Shown here: positions 10,985-22,114 of the stretch, piece after piece | Layout: every line of letters begins with the position of its first letter | Position numbering within the stretch: the first letter of the stretch is position 1 | Source of the DNA: Trogon surrucura | Lineage: Eukaryota > Chordata > Aves > Trogoniformes > Trogonidae | Assembly: GCA_020746105.1 (NCBI GenBank) | Contig: CM036636.1 | Location: 124,001-188,000 of the forward strand | Reading direction: 5' to 3' | Length of the DNA: 64,000 nt | Notes under the pieces: model-generated | Told to the model about the DNA's origin: nothing | Seen by the model: only the letters and a program-made list of their open reading frames with translations | Databases searched by the model: none | Position numbers and translations under genes: made by a program

Positions 10985-12605
10985 CGACTTGATGGAGATT
11001 TGGGGCTCTGAAACACCAATTTAGGCAGCTTGGATCTCAGAAACACCCACTGGGGGAGCTTTTGGCCGCCAAAGAAAAATGTGGGGACCTCTTGGGCTGA
11101 GAAAAGCCCACTTAGGAATATTTTGGTGCTTCAGAAAACCTATTAAAGGAGCTTTGTGGCTGAGAAACAGACATTTAGGGAGATTTGTGCTCAGAAATGG
11201 TAGTTTGGGGAGCTTTTGTGCTCAAAAAAAAATGATTTGGGGAGCTTTGGGGTTCAGAAAGCAGCTTAGGAAGATTTTCAGCTGAGAAACAGCCATCTAG
11301 GATGCTTTGGGCCTCCAAAACCAATTTAGGGAGCTTTTATACTCCCAAATATCTCAGCAGGAGCTTTGAGGCTCCAAAGCACCATTTAAGAAATTTTGGC
11401 TCTACAATATCCTTGTAGAGGAATCTGGCATCAGAACTACTCATTTCTGTAGCTCTTGAGCTTAGAAACACTTACTTTGGGTGCTTTGGGGCCTTGGAAG
11501 CCCTGTTCAAAGAGCTTTTGGAATTGGAAACAGACCGACTGAGGGAGATTTGGGGTCCAAACCACTGATTTAGGGAGATTTCAGTCAGGCTGTATAGGGC
11601 CTCTGAGCAACCTGACCCAGTGAAAGAGTTCCTTCTCCACTGCAGGGGTTAACTGATGACCTCTAAAGCGCCCTTTCAACCCAAATATTCGATGATTCTA
11701 TGCTGTTGGGGTCCAAAGCAGTGATTGAGGGAGCTTTTGGGCTCATAAATATGGATTAGCTTGGGGCCTCTGAAAAAACCCCACACATTTAGGGATCTCT
11801 TGGCTGAGAAATATCCACTTCGGGCTATTTTGGCCCTTCCACTCCAGTTTAGGGAAGTTTGGGTGCTCAGAAGCACCGATTTAGAGCATTTTTTCTGCCC
11901 AAATCAGCTGTTAAGGGAGATTGAGGCTGAGAGACACCCATTCAGGGAGATTTCGATCAACATGGCTGGCTTATAGAGAATTGGGGCTCAGAAACTTCAG
12001 TTTATGGACTTCTGTGCAGAGAAGCACTCATTTTGGAGCTTTCAGCTCAAATACCTGTGTAGAGACTTTTGCGTTTCCAAAGAGTGATTTAGGAGCTTTG
12101 GCCAAAGAAACACCCACCTCGGGAGCTTTTGGTCCTCTGAGACACACATATTAGGGATCTTTTTGTCTCAAAAGCACGGATTTGGGGAGATTGTGGGCTC
12201 AGAAATACGGATTTAGGAGCTCTGAGGCGCAGAAACACCAGCTGAGGAGAGTTTGAGGCTCAGAATCCCGATGGAAGTAGCTTTAGCTCCCAGGAAGAGC
12301 CACTCGGGGAGATTTTGGGCCTCCAGACAGACGATGTGGGGAGCTCTTGGGCTGAGCGACATCCACTGAGCTGCCCTTCGCCCTCCCAGGCACCAGCTGA
12401 GGGAGGCTGGGGCTGAGAAACACCATTCGGGGAGATCTGGGGATCAGAACACCGATACAAGGAGTTTGGGGCTCCGCCACCGCCCTTAACAGAGTTTTGA
12501 GACCTCCTGAATAGCGATTTGGAGATGGTTTAGGCACAGAAACACCCACTCAGGAGCTTCTGGCCTCAGAAACTCACACTCAGGGAGCCCTTGGGCTGAC
12601 AAACA
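10985..12605 (+). repeat. 31-bp minisatellite, right arm, copy B
   Basis: This is the copy B equivalent of the forward arm at 480-2,130. Many homopolymers are one base shorter than in copy A, and the same CR1 tail interrupts it at 11,597-11,702. Confidence 0.87.
11597..11702 (+). mobile_element. CR1 3' tail inside the 31-bp array, copy B
   Basis: This is the same insertion as at 1,094-1,204, at the equivalent place in copy B, with a few single-base deletions. Confidence 0.83.
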
Positions 12606-12624
12606 CCTACGGGGGGGAACTGCC

Positions 12625-13378
12625 GGCCGCCAAAGCACCGACCGACCGAGACCGACAGCGCCCCCAGCCCAGTGCTGGCTGGAGCAGACCCAGCAGCAGG
12701 GCCCGCCCCCCCGCTCCCACCGGCCTGTGCGGCCATAGGCCGGGAGGGCTGTCAGTCTCCTGCCCCTGAGGGGATGCGGCCTCTGATTGGCCTCTGGGTG
12801 CGGTGCTCGCCCCTCCCTGAGGTTTGACTCCTGATTGGCCAGCGGGGCTGTCCCTCAGCCTGCCCTGAAGTGACGCCCTCTCTGATTGGCTGCCTGAGGG
12901 ACCCCTCCCGCCCCACGAGCGCGCGGCCGCCCTGTGGTGACGGGATGGGCGGGGCCTGGGCCTGGGCCTGGGAGCGGGTCCCCGGGGCTGAGGAGGCTTT
13001 GGGTGTGGAAATGAGCCTGGCGGTGGAGCGTTTGGAAGCTCTTGGCTCCCCCTGAGCTGGCGCTGGTGCCCGGGAACTCCGGGCAGCTCCCGCCTGAGCT
13101 CAGCAGGACCAGCTCTGGGCAGGGCTGTGACTTCTCAGCTCAGTCTGCTTCCTCACGGTGGTTGTATTACAGCCGTTCCAGTTGGCTCAGGGGATGGGTC
13201 AGTGCGGAGGGGCCGGCCCAGCCCCAACCCGGGGCAGTGCGGGCTGGTGCAGGTCACCCCCTGACCCCCCCGTCTGCTCTTGCCTTGGCTGAACGTCAGG
13301 AGGCTCCAGCAAGCCCCGCTCTGCGGCACATGGAGGTTCCCCTGAGGAGCAGCCCAGCCCGTCAGAGCCTGGAGACCT
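12625..13378 (+). promoter_or_regulatory. CpG island with three ATTGG boxes, copy B
   Basis: This is the copy B equivalent of the island at 2,140-2,910. GATTGG motifs fall at 12,785, 12,833 and 12,884, and the GC box is preserved. Retention of all three boxes in both copies is expected from recent duplication and is not independent evidence of function. Confidence 0.6.
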
Positions 13379-13383
13379 CGATA

Positions 13384-13438
13384 ATGGAGACCGGAGCTCT
13401 GTGGCTGCCGAGGGACGGGCGCCAGAGAAACCTCCCAG
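13384..13438 (+). CDS. Possible coding start of an unrecognised first exon, copy B
   Basis: This is the copy B equivalent of 2,917-2,971. It has the same 55 nt, the same 18 codons plus one base, and a CAG/GTGAGA donor at 13,438/13,439. No product is recognised. Confidence 0.25.
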
Positions 13439-14120
13439 GTGAGACCTTGCAGTGGGTCCAGCAGGAGTTGTTTGTCTTGTCCCAAAGTGGCTCTCAGGGA
13501 CTCAGTCACACACACACACTCTCCCTCTCACACTCACGCACGCACGCACACATTCACACACAACTTCGTTTCTGCTTTTGCTCCTGCTTCTACTTAACAA
13601 TAAAAGGCTTGCTTTCAACTCAGACCGGAGGCTGCCGTCTCCTTCATCGCCGCAGAGACCCTCGCTTTGAACATCCAGCCCAGTACTGGGAGTCGGAGTG
13701 CTAACTCATATTATTTCCTAGAAATTACTTGCATAGTGACTACACTTTGGGGCACGCGCTGTTAAATGTGTCAGTGGTGTTCTGGGGTAATCTCGTTGTT
13801 TTCAAGACCCTCTGCTGGTCATATTCTTGGTGTCCTCTAGTTGAACCCTCCCTCGAGGCGTGCACATTGTGGATCATCACAGATGGCTCAGCTCCTCTTC
13901 CCTGTTTCCAGGCCCCAAACTGGTTCTAGAAAGTCTTAGTTGCAAAGCTCAATGAGGCCTTAGGTTTCTTATCTATTGTGCCTACTACTAACAAAACTCA
14001 AGGTTTTCTCACCATAGAGTGTTTCAAAGTTGTTAATTTTGCACTACAGAGCTACAGTGGAGCCTTCGTTCAGGGCTCAAGCAAGCAAAAATCAAACACT
14101 TCAGAGATCCTGGGAGTTTT

Positions 14121-14206
14121 CACAGAATCACAGAATGACAGAATGTGAGGGGATGGAAGGGACCGTGAAAGATCATCTAGTCCAACTCCCCTCAAGTCTT
14201 GGTTCA
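14121..14206 (-). mobile_element. CR1 3' tail (antisense), copy B
   Basis: This is the same antisense CR1 tail as at 3,655-3,735, in the equivalent position of copy B. Confidence 0.8.
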
Positions 14207-15399
14207 AAGCATCACTATGTGGCCCAGAATCGGTGAATTTTGCTTTTCTGCTTTCACGACCAGACAATTGTGCCACTGCTCTGTCTTTATTGCTCAGCCA
14301 TTATGCTAAAAGGGTCAACCCAGACTCGCGCCCTGGCAGGAGGGCCAGGGCAGTGGTCTGAGGGGCAGGGGATGATTTCAGCTCCTCCGGGGGCTGAAGG
14401 GTGCTGGGCTAGTCCGGCTCTCGGAGGTGCTGGGGCAGGTGATCTGGCTGTCTGGGCACGAGGGCAGTTGCTGGGGTCAGGCCGGGCTCCTGAGGCTGCC
14501 TGAGGTGCCTGCGGAGAGCGGAGGCTGCTGAGGTCCCCCCGGCTGTGGTGGCAGGCGGTGCAGGAGCGCCGGGCAGCACCAGGCGCCCCGTTGGATGCAG
14601 GCACCCGGCTGCGTGTGGGAGCTGTTGTCCCGGAGAGCTCCGTGCAAGAAACAAGGAGCCCCTCAGCCCTCGTCTGAGGCTCTGCTCACCTGCCCAGGGC
14701 TCGTCTTCTCTCGGCTGTGACCATCCTGAGCTGCCTGCTCTGCACGTGCTGGGAAGGAGACCTGACCCCTGGCAGAGCGAGGGGACCAAGGCTGGGCCTG
14801 GCACTGCAGGGCACTGCCGGAACCTCCTGTTCTCCTTTCCCAGCGTACCTGGCAGAGACCAGCACTCAGCTCCCCTGCCCATCCCTCACCACGCGAGGCG
14901 ACAGCCTCAGCTCCCTCTGTGGCTGGGAGCTGGGAAGATTCCTCTCCTCACACACTGGGGTCTGAGTTGCTGGCACACCTGGGCCAAGGGGAACATCTGG
15001 GACTTGCGGCATCACCTCACAGGGTGATTTCTGATGGCAGCCTCGCTGCTAGGGAGAGGTCACGACTGTGTTTCTTGCTTTCTGTGGCAATGTCAGCCCT
15101 GGTTGTTTTTCTCCCTTGGCTTCCTCTCCCTACATTTGTCGCTGGATGTGCTCTTGTCATGTCAGGGTCACTTTGAACTAACACTTGCCACAGTAAGAAA
15201 AGGTTTCAGAAAAGAATGCCAATGACTGGAGAGGCCAGCTCAAACATCCTACAGCAGAAATCTCACTAGAGTTTGGCCAGGAACTAACTCAGCATTCCAG
15301 AATACCCACCTCTAAATGTTTTGTGGCTAATAACAGCCATCTAACAGCAGCAGGGTTTGGCAACATCCCCTTCCCCCCTTTGCTGCCCCAAACAACTCT

Positions 15400-15542
15400 T
15401 TATTTTCTTCTCCTCAGGCACACGTAGAGCACGCAGAACAACACCGACCCAAGGAACGCGGAGCCCAAGACTGCCACGATGCTTTCGATATAGGCGTTCT
15501 TCAAACTTCCAGGAGCGCTCTCGTTTCTCCCGCCACCCACAT
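15400..15542 (-). CDS. Candidate 3' exon of a single-pass membrane protein, copy B
   Basis: On the minus strand a good acceptor (CATTCTTCCTCCAG) opens 46 codons and a TAA. The peptide has a short hydrophilic stalk (GGGRNESAPGS), a hydrophobic stretch of about 24 residues (IESIVAVLGSAFLGSVLFCV and on) and a short basic tail, CLRRRK. The stop codon lies within an AATAAA at 15,404-15,399. This looks like the membrane anchor and cytoplasmic end of a type I protein. An upstream candidate exon with matching phase is clearest in copy A (5,399-5,460). I do not recognise the family, and no ectodomain is assigned. Confidence 0.3.
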
Positions 15543-18500
15543 CTGGAGGAAGAATGCTGCGCGTCAGTGTGTCCTGCACACTACTGGTCCTCTCACTGGA
15601 GGCCTGACTGTGCCAGGAAATATTTCTTTCTCTCTTTGTGAGCATCTCTGGAGGAGCGAACACCCGGGGCTGCTACGTATCCTTGCTTTCTGGGCAAACG
15701 CTTGCCGCAAAGCCATGCACTCTGGGAGCCGGCTCCTTCTCCTCCAAGCTTTGCTTACGCTCTGGGGGTGGCTGTAATCCAGTTTTTCCCAGTGTTGTAG
15801 GTTTGCTCCTCCTGCCTGGGATCCCTTCCATTTGTGCACTATTTCTTTTTGCACTCACCAGGCCAACGTTTGTTTCGTGCTGCTGGGGCTCTCATGTGAC
15901 CCTGCGGGACAAGTTGTCCCACTGCACGGACTCCTGAGGCCAGATGGAGAGCATGTGGGGGAGCCCAGCTCTTGTGACCATTGCCCGTGCAAGGGAGACA
16001 GACAAAACCCCCTCCCTGCCTCAGGGAGCACCACTCCCAGCTCTGCCTCCTCAGCCCAGCACCCACACCCCAAGGGGACAGAAGTCAGGCCTCTAGGGAG
16101 GCACCTGAACCTCGCTCTCCAGCTTGGGCCTTTTCTCCAGCGTGGGCACTGCTTGCGTGCCCCCCCTTTTCAGCATGTGTCTCCCATGTATGGCCCCCTG
16201 AGAGACTGCTCAGCACTTGGACTCTGTTGAAGAATCCATAGGTACCAGGCAGGGGCTTCCGGACAGCCGAGGGACAGCAATTACCTGGCATGCCTGTTGA
16301 TTGAGTTGCCCTCAGGCTTTGCTCAGAGGCTGGCACTGCCTGACCACCTCCTTTCTGAAGCGCCTTGTTCTCCCAGAGTCTCACCGTCCACCCCTTTAGG
16401 AAGCAAGCGAGCCACTTGAATTTCAAAATCCTCATCAGGAAACACAGGACATTCATACCACCCCCCCAAAACGAGCCAAAAACCACAACCAAGTGATCTA
16501 AAACACAACCAAGTGATCTAAAACACAACCAGAAACAGGCAGCTCGAGCGACCAAGACTGAATTCACCGCCCTTCATTTGAGCTGCTTCAAGTGAGGTGT
16601 GCGGCCTCCAGCAGCGTGTCCAGGCTGTCACCTAGCCCTGACCCCAAGGTGTCACCAAAAGTCCTCAAACGTGGAGGAGAACTGTAGGGCTGGACCAGGC
16701 TGTGAAACTGGGGCTGCTCCGACCCTGTCAGGACATGCCTGCCAGCCTGGCACAGCCAGGCCGCTCTCAGCGACCCCAAGCGGCCCACGCAGCCTCTCCG
16801 CTACCCAGCGGCACTGTCCCCAGGGTGCTTGGCCCTCTCGCAGCTCATCAGGCATACAGCTCTCAGTAGGTCCCCTCGTGCATCGCAAGGGGTGAGCGCC
16901 CCAGTTTCCTGCCAGCTGGATACCGACTGCCCAGGACAGCTCTGACCAGGACTGCTGTAATGGGCAGCCACTGTCCCTGGACTCAGCTTGAACCACAGCC
17001 AGCAGCAGAGGCTCTGGACCATCTCTGCAGCTCGACAGTGCTGCAAGGCTCAAAATTGCCACCACAAGGGAGCCAAGGATCGGTCCCTTCTGCCATGTGG
17101 GCTGTGGCTTTTCATACAGGCACCTAAAACCTCCGCTTCCCAGGGCTTCTGGTTAAGAATGAGGTGTACCCACCTTCTCCGGCATTCTCCAGATCCTTCA
17201 GGATTTTCTCTAGGATTTCTGAGAGATGCGAAAAGATTTGCTGCTTCCAACTCTATACTTTGGTCTTTGAGGACCTTGACGGGAAAGCATAAAGTTAGAT
17301 TTTGCCAAAGAAAACGGTGGAAAACAGGTGCTGGTCTGTGAACTCAGTCCAGAGATGGAGTACTCACGGCCTGGGACGCCAGGGGAGCTCTGAGGCAGGA
17401 TCCAGCTGAGAAGCTGCAAAAGCTCTGCTGGCTCCACACCTGCAACCAAACACCCATGAGAAGTTTCCATTCTGCACTGCCATGATGCACGCTGTCATCA
17501 AGTGAATGACAGAACATAGGAGGGGATCAAGGAACAACGTTGCACACGCCGGTGCAGGTCTCTGTTCTCACCAACCACGAGAGAGGCCTCGCTCGCATTT
17601 GGGCTTTGAGCTGGCAGCGCTCAAAGGAACTGAAAAGCCAGGACGTGACCCACGCCATCTCCCTGATCATCAGCCCAAGCACCCAGGTGGGAAGCTGATA
17701 TCCATCACCTTCAGGTACGTCTGTAAAGAAACAGAAGAGAGAAGCTCGCAGGAAATAGTTCAACAGACTTCTGCAGATCTGAAAGGCAGTGAATGCAGCT
17801 TGAGCGCAGGATTGCTCCACGGCACTCATCTCTCCCCTCTGCTCAGGAGCGCTGTGCCCGCAATCACGGGGTGCCCGCACCGTGCCGGGAAGCAACCCAC
17901 GGGGAAGCTGTTGGGAGAAAGGGCTCCCTGGAGCTCACACCAGCTCCAAGGTCAAACCCCAGGGGAAGCCAGTGCAAGTGTCTGGAGCTGCTGGCAAAGA
18001 CAGTTTGAAAGGCAGCGCTTTGCCACAGGGCAGGTCACTGAGCTGGACCGAATCGCTCTCTGCTCTTCTGCTTGGCCGAGCACTGGCCAAGAAAACGGGA
18101 AGTATCAGTTTCCTGCGAGCAGCCTATTAAACCCTAATGCTCTCTCCTTCAAGTGACGTACATGCGGAATTGCCCTGAGGCTCCGGGAGAAGATCCAGAG
18201 AGTAGCTGGGGGGCCGTCAGCTGGAGGCACAGCTGTAACCAGCACATTCCCATCAGATGTGGAATCTCCTTTTTTCTCAGTGATCTACAGGGACCTGGAT
18301 GCGGGGGCAGGCAATGCTGTGGCACACCAGTCACGCGGGTAGCGATTTCCAAAGCTGCAGAGGGCCTGGGTGACAGGCGGCTGGCAGCTGGAGCTCACGA
18401 AGCAGTTTGTGGGGAGGCCCCGTGCGAAGATCGCATGGCCCCAGCGTACGGCTCCTCAGGGTTTCTTACTTTGCATGAAACAAGCCATGAGAAAGCACAG

Positions 18501-19179
18501 CCGAGAAATAAGGATCCCTCACGTGGAAGAGCCTGCTGGCCAGGGAGAAAGCTGCCCCAGAGCTGCTGCGAGAAGCAGGCTCTTGCCTGGCCCCTGCGGT
18601 GCCTCTCTGCCCTGCCCCGCGGAGCTGGGGGAAACTGCTTGGGGGGAGGGTGACACAGGGCCAGCTCTAGGAATGGGTTCTCCCCTACCTCTGCATGTCC
18701 TGGGCCCCACCGCTCCCCTGGAAAGTGCCCTTGCAGCAGCTGGCAGCCTTCCTGCCCACAGGGTACCCACCTCCCCTGCCCATGGAGATTGGCCACGGCT
18801 CACCCAGCCAAGCCCAGCCCAGCCCAGCCAGCCACGCTGCTCTCCTGACCCTGCCCCACAGCAACCCCAGCCCTGCCGTCAGCCCGAGGTCCCGAACCAC
18901 ACTGCCACGGCTTGGGGGCTGGCCCTTGCCTGCTCACCTACCTAATCCTGGCACTCGCCATGGAGCAGCCTCAACACCCTGGGATTGCAGGGCCACCAGG
19001 AGGAGGAGGAGGATGCACGTGGGGACCACAGTACTCCGCGCCAGCACCATGTGCCACTGCTGCTGCTACACCTCTGCTGCCCTAGGCACTGCTGGAGCAA
19101 AGCCCCCAGCACAGCACTCTGGGGCTCTGTGACCTCACTGCCCCAAGGCCCAATGGCAGTTTGACAGACCGCCCAGTCA

Positions 19180-19768
19180 GGAAGATGAGTCTGATGCGGT
19201 GCTCTGTGAGCAGTTGGGAGAGGTTTCACAATTGCCACCTCCCGTTCTTATGGGGGACTTTGACTTCCCAGGTGGGTGCAGGGAATACAGTAGAGCAGGG
19301 GAGGGAACGGAACTCCCTGACACAGCTCATGTCGGAGCCATCTAAAGAGGGCGTCCTCCTGGACCTGCTGCTTGTTCAACAGAGAAGGACTTGTAGGAGA
19401 TGTAACGGCTGGAGGCCGCCTTGGGCACAGTGGTCACGAGTAATAGAGTTTTTATTTCCAGAGAAGTAAGGAGGGGTTATCAGAACTGCCACCTTGGACC
19501 TCCACAGGGTAGACTTTGGCCTGCTGAGGCGGCTGCTCGGCAGGGGTCCCTTGGGGGCTGTCCTGCAGGGCAAAGGCGTCCAGGGAGGCCACGCACTCTT
19601 CACGAAGGAAGTCTTACAGGTGCAGGAACAGGCCAGCCCCACCTCCTGAAAAACGATCTGGTGAAGCTCTCTGAACAGAGAGCTCTGGCTGGAACTCGGG
19701 AACAAGAGGAAGTGACAGGGCCAGGGGTCCCGTGGGAGCTGGAGGGCCCAGGGAGAGGAGGGGTCTGG
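19180..19768 (+). mobile_element. CR1 ORF2 endonuclease-to-linker fragment, copy B
   Basis: This is the same CR1 insertion as at 8,690-9,317, in copy B. It is slightly easier to read (LTQLMSEPSKEGVLLDLLLV). It ends against a different minus-strand CR1. Confidence 0.85.
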
Positions 19769-19769
19769 A

Positions 19770-21560
19770 GAGCCACCATGGCCCCGTTCAGCAGCCCCAG
19801 GCCCGAGGGCTCAGCCCCCAGGGGATCCCCCCCCAGCCACCAACTGGATTGAGCTCCATTCCCCAGCACTCTTTGTGCCCAACCGACCAGCCAGCTTTTC
19901 ACCCAGCAAAGCATACACCTACCCAAGCCGTGAGCAGCTGGTTTCTCCAGAAGGATGCGTTGGGAAAGTGTCAAAGGCTTTACTAAAGTCCAGGTAGGCA
20001 CATCCACAGCCTTTCCCTCATCCACTAAGTGAGTCCTCTTGTCAGAGAAGGAGATCAGGTTAGTCAGGCAGGACCTGCCTTTCATAAGCCCATGCTGGGT
20101 GGGCCTGATCACCTGGTTGTCCTGTTTGTGCTGGGTGGTGGCTCTCAGAATGATCTGTTCCGTAACCTTCCCTGCCACTGAGGTCAGACTAACAGGCCTG
20201 TAGCTCCCTGGATCCTCCCACTGGCCCTTGTCACGGGCAAGCCTGATATTCTGTCCCTCCCCCTTTAAGTCTAGTTTGAAGTTGTGTCAATGAGCTTGTG
20301 AGCAAAGACCCTCTTTCCCCTTTAAGAAAGGTGAATCGCATCTGCTGCCAGCAGGCTGGGTGCCATGTAGGCCATCCCATTACCAAAACTCACAAAACTG
20401 TGTTAGCGACACCCGCCACAGAGCCATGGACTGGATACGTCTACTTCTTCCACTGTGGCTGCCTGCACCTGGAAAGAAAGAGAAAAAAACAACCTGTGCT
20501 CCACATTCCCTCACCAACCATCCCAAAGCCCAGAAGTGTCTTTTCATTGCCATTGGACTAGATGATGTGATTTCATCACCGCCCACATCGAAGAGTAGCA
20601 ATGGGTAATGGTCTGAGGGCCATACCAACTCAGCAAGTTTCCTGGTGATGTCCTTCACCCAGGCCCCAGGGAGGAGCAGGCTTCCGTGGGTCTGTCCGGC
20701 ATGTTGGACCCTCTGTTTCCCTCAGAAAGGGCTTGCCTACGACCATAACTTGTTTTTTCTTCCTGATGGAGGTCGTCCTGATACAGGCGGTAGGCCTTTC
20801 TGACATTGGCAACACCTCTGGTGTAGGTGAACTGATCCATGGACTGGTCTTCCACATCCAGAGCCTCATACATGTTGTACAGAGGCACCTGGGGGAGTGA
20901 GGTGGTCAAGGAGCGGCTTCACCTGCTGCCCTGAGCATGGACTTGCCCCCATTCACTCCCTTCTTTTATGCTGCTGCCTTCAGCCTGGCAGGCGGAGGGT
21001 GCTGGGTCCCCTTGCCCTTGGTGTTTTTCTGGTGGTTGTCCCTGTTTCTGTCTCAGGGAGAGCAGAGCATGGCTTCACCAGTCAGTCTCCCTCTGGGACT
21101 CCGTGATGCTCTTTAACCTTTCTACTTCCTCCTGTGGCTCTGTCTCCAGGCTGAGCAGGTCCACCCCGTCACGCACACGGCTGTTCTTGCCACCGCTCTC
21201 CATGCCCAGGGACGGGCTCTGGAGCCCCCGGCAGCCTGAGGCCTGGACAGCCACATTTTCGTGGGAGCTCTCTCTGGGCTGCCCCATCCATTCTGGCCAA
21301 GCGCAGAGGACATGGCTTTCTGCTGGGTAGGTACCATAGCCAAGCTCCTCAGGATCCCAGAGGAGAGAGCTTCTTCCAAAGGAAACATGTCTCGGGAGGC
21401 TTCCATGAAGCCTGGGGCTGCTACTCGCATGTCACTCAAACAAGTGATCCATCGCCACGAGGAACTACCCCAGCCTGGCCCACAGCCAGCAGGAGCGGCA
21501 TGCCCTGGCACTCAGGGCCGCGGCCACCCCACCTATAAAGAGCAGCCTGGGGAGCACTGG
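19770..21560 (-). mobile_element. CR1 with ORF1 esterase joined to ORF2 reverse transcriptase
   Basis: Read on the minus strand from about 21,560 leftward, it holds an ORF1 coiled-coil part (EEVERLKSITESQRETDW near 21,100), an ORF1 SGNH-esterase-like part (20,900-20,290), then directly ORF2 reverse transcriptase ([38 protein letters not shown]). The endonuclease and linker are deleted, and the element is cut off after the GVPQGS region. The esterase GDS nucleophile position reads GKP near 20,735, so the enzyme would be inactive. CR1 ORF1 esterase and ORF2 EN-RT organisation is established; the match here is by motif. Confidence 0.85.
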
Positions 21561-21947
21561 CGAGCAGGAGAGCTGCAAACCGAGCATGGGTGCTGCAGGG
21601 GGCATGGACAGACCTCGTCACCCACTCAAGAAGTAATTTCAGTTAGTAGCCACCAACTGCATGAAGCAACAAACCCTAGTTGCCAAATGGGCCTTCTGTT
21701 CCCCATGGAGGGAATATTTGTAATGAAGTGTAAGAAGAGGCAATATTGGCTTTTTAAATATATATAGGTAACATTAGACCATTAGAGCCAATCTGAACTT
21801 CACTATATTTCTAATAGCAAACATTTCAATACAGAACTGGTATGTCACATCAGATCCCTTTTAACCTTAGCAGATGTGGAGTACAAGGCAGAAAGCACAG
21901 TGGTATTAAAACTTGTCCACACAATAGGAGGAGTGACTTGATAAAAG

Positions 21948-22114
21948 TCAGTCATTCTTCTTCCGATGCTCTCTTCCACCAGTCCCAACTTTACTCTTCC
22001 TTCCACTTCTTCTTTTATCTTTTCCTTCTCTTCCGTTTTCCCCCTTCTTGGCAGTGACATTCTTTTTGCATCCTGCACTGCTTGCAGCTGCAGCTGCTTG
22101 ACCTGTACTCTTCT
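21948..22114 (-). CDS. ANKMY1: ANKMY1 exon 16, basic C-terminus and stop
   Basis: It has 167 nt, with acceptor CTTTTTTTCCAG, and begins in the phase left by exon 15. It encodes an alanine-rich turn ([11 protein letters not shown]) followed by a Lys/Arg/Gly-rich tail ending EHRKKND and TGA at 21,950-21,948. The tail resembles a nuclear-localisation or nucleic-acid-binding segment, but that is inference. Confidence 0.88.

Larger units (their letters stand above)
13710..19180. other. Unrecognised GC-rich interior of copy B
   Basis: This is the equivalent of 3,250-8,680 with the same small repeats, including the CACAACCAAGTGATCTAAAA repeat near 16,484-16,535. No recognised gene was found beyond the candidate minus-strand transmembrane exon at 15,400-15,542. 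Confidence 0.5.
10514..19768. repeat. Duplicated ~9.3-kb unit, copy B
   Basis: This is the second direct copy of the unit at 1-9,317. It starts abruptly after a minus-strand CR1 ending near 10,513 and ends near 19,768, where a different minus-strand CR1 begins. It has the same internal order as copy A. Many single bases are missing from or added to homopolymers relative to copy A (for example around 11,640-11,690 against 1,140-1,190). The right-hand flank of each copy is a CR1 element, but not the same insertion. Confidence 0.93.

Noticed and set aside
20630..20909. Possible host gene on the minus strand near 20.7 kb
   Set aside because: Motifs and neighbours identify it as CR1 ORF1 (esterase region).
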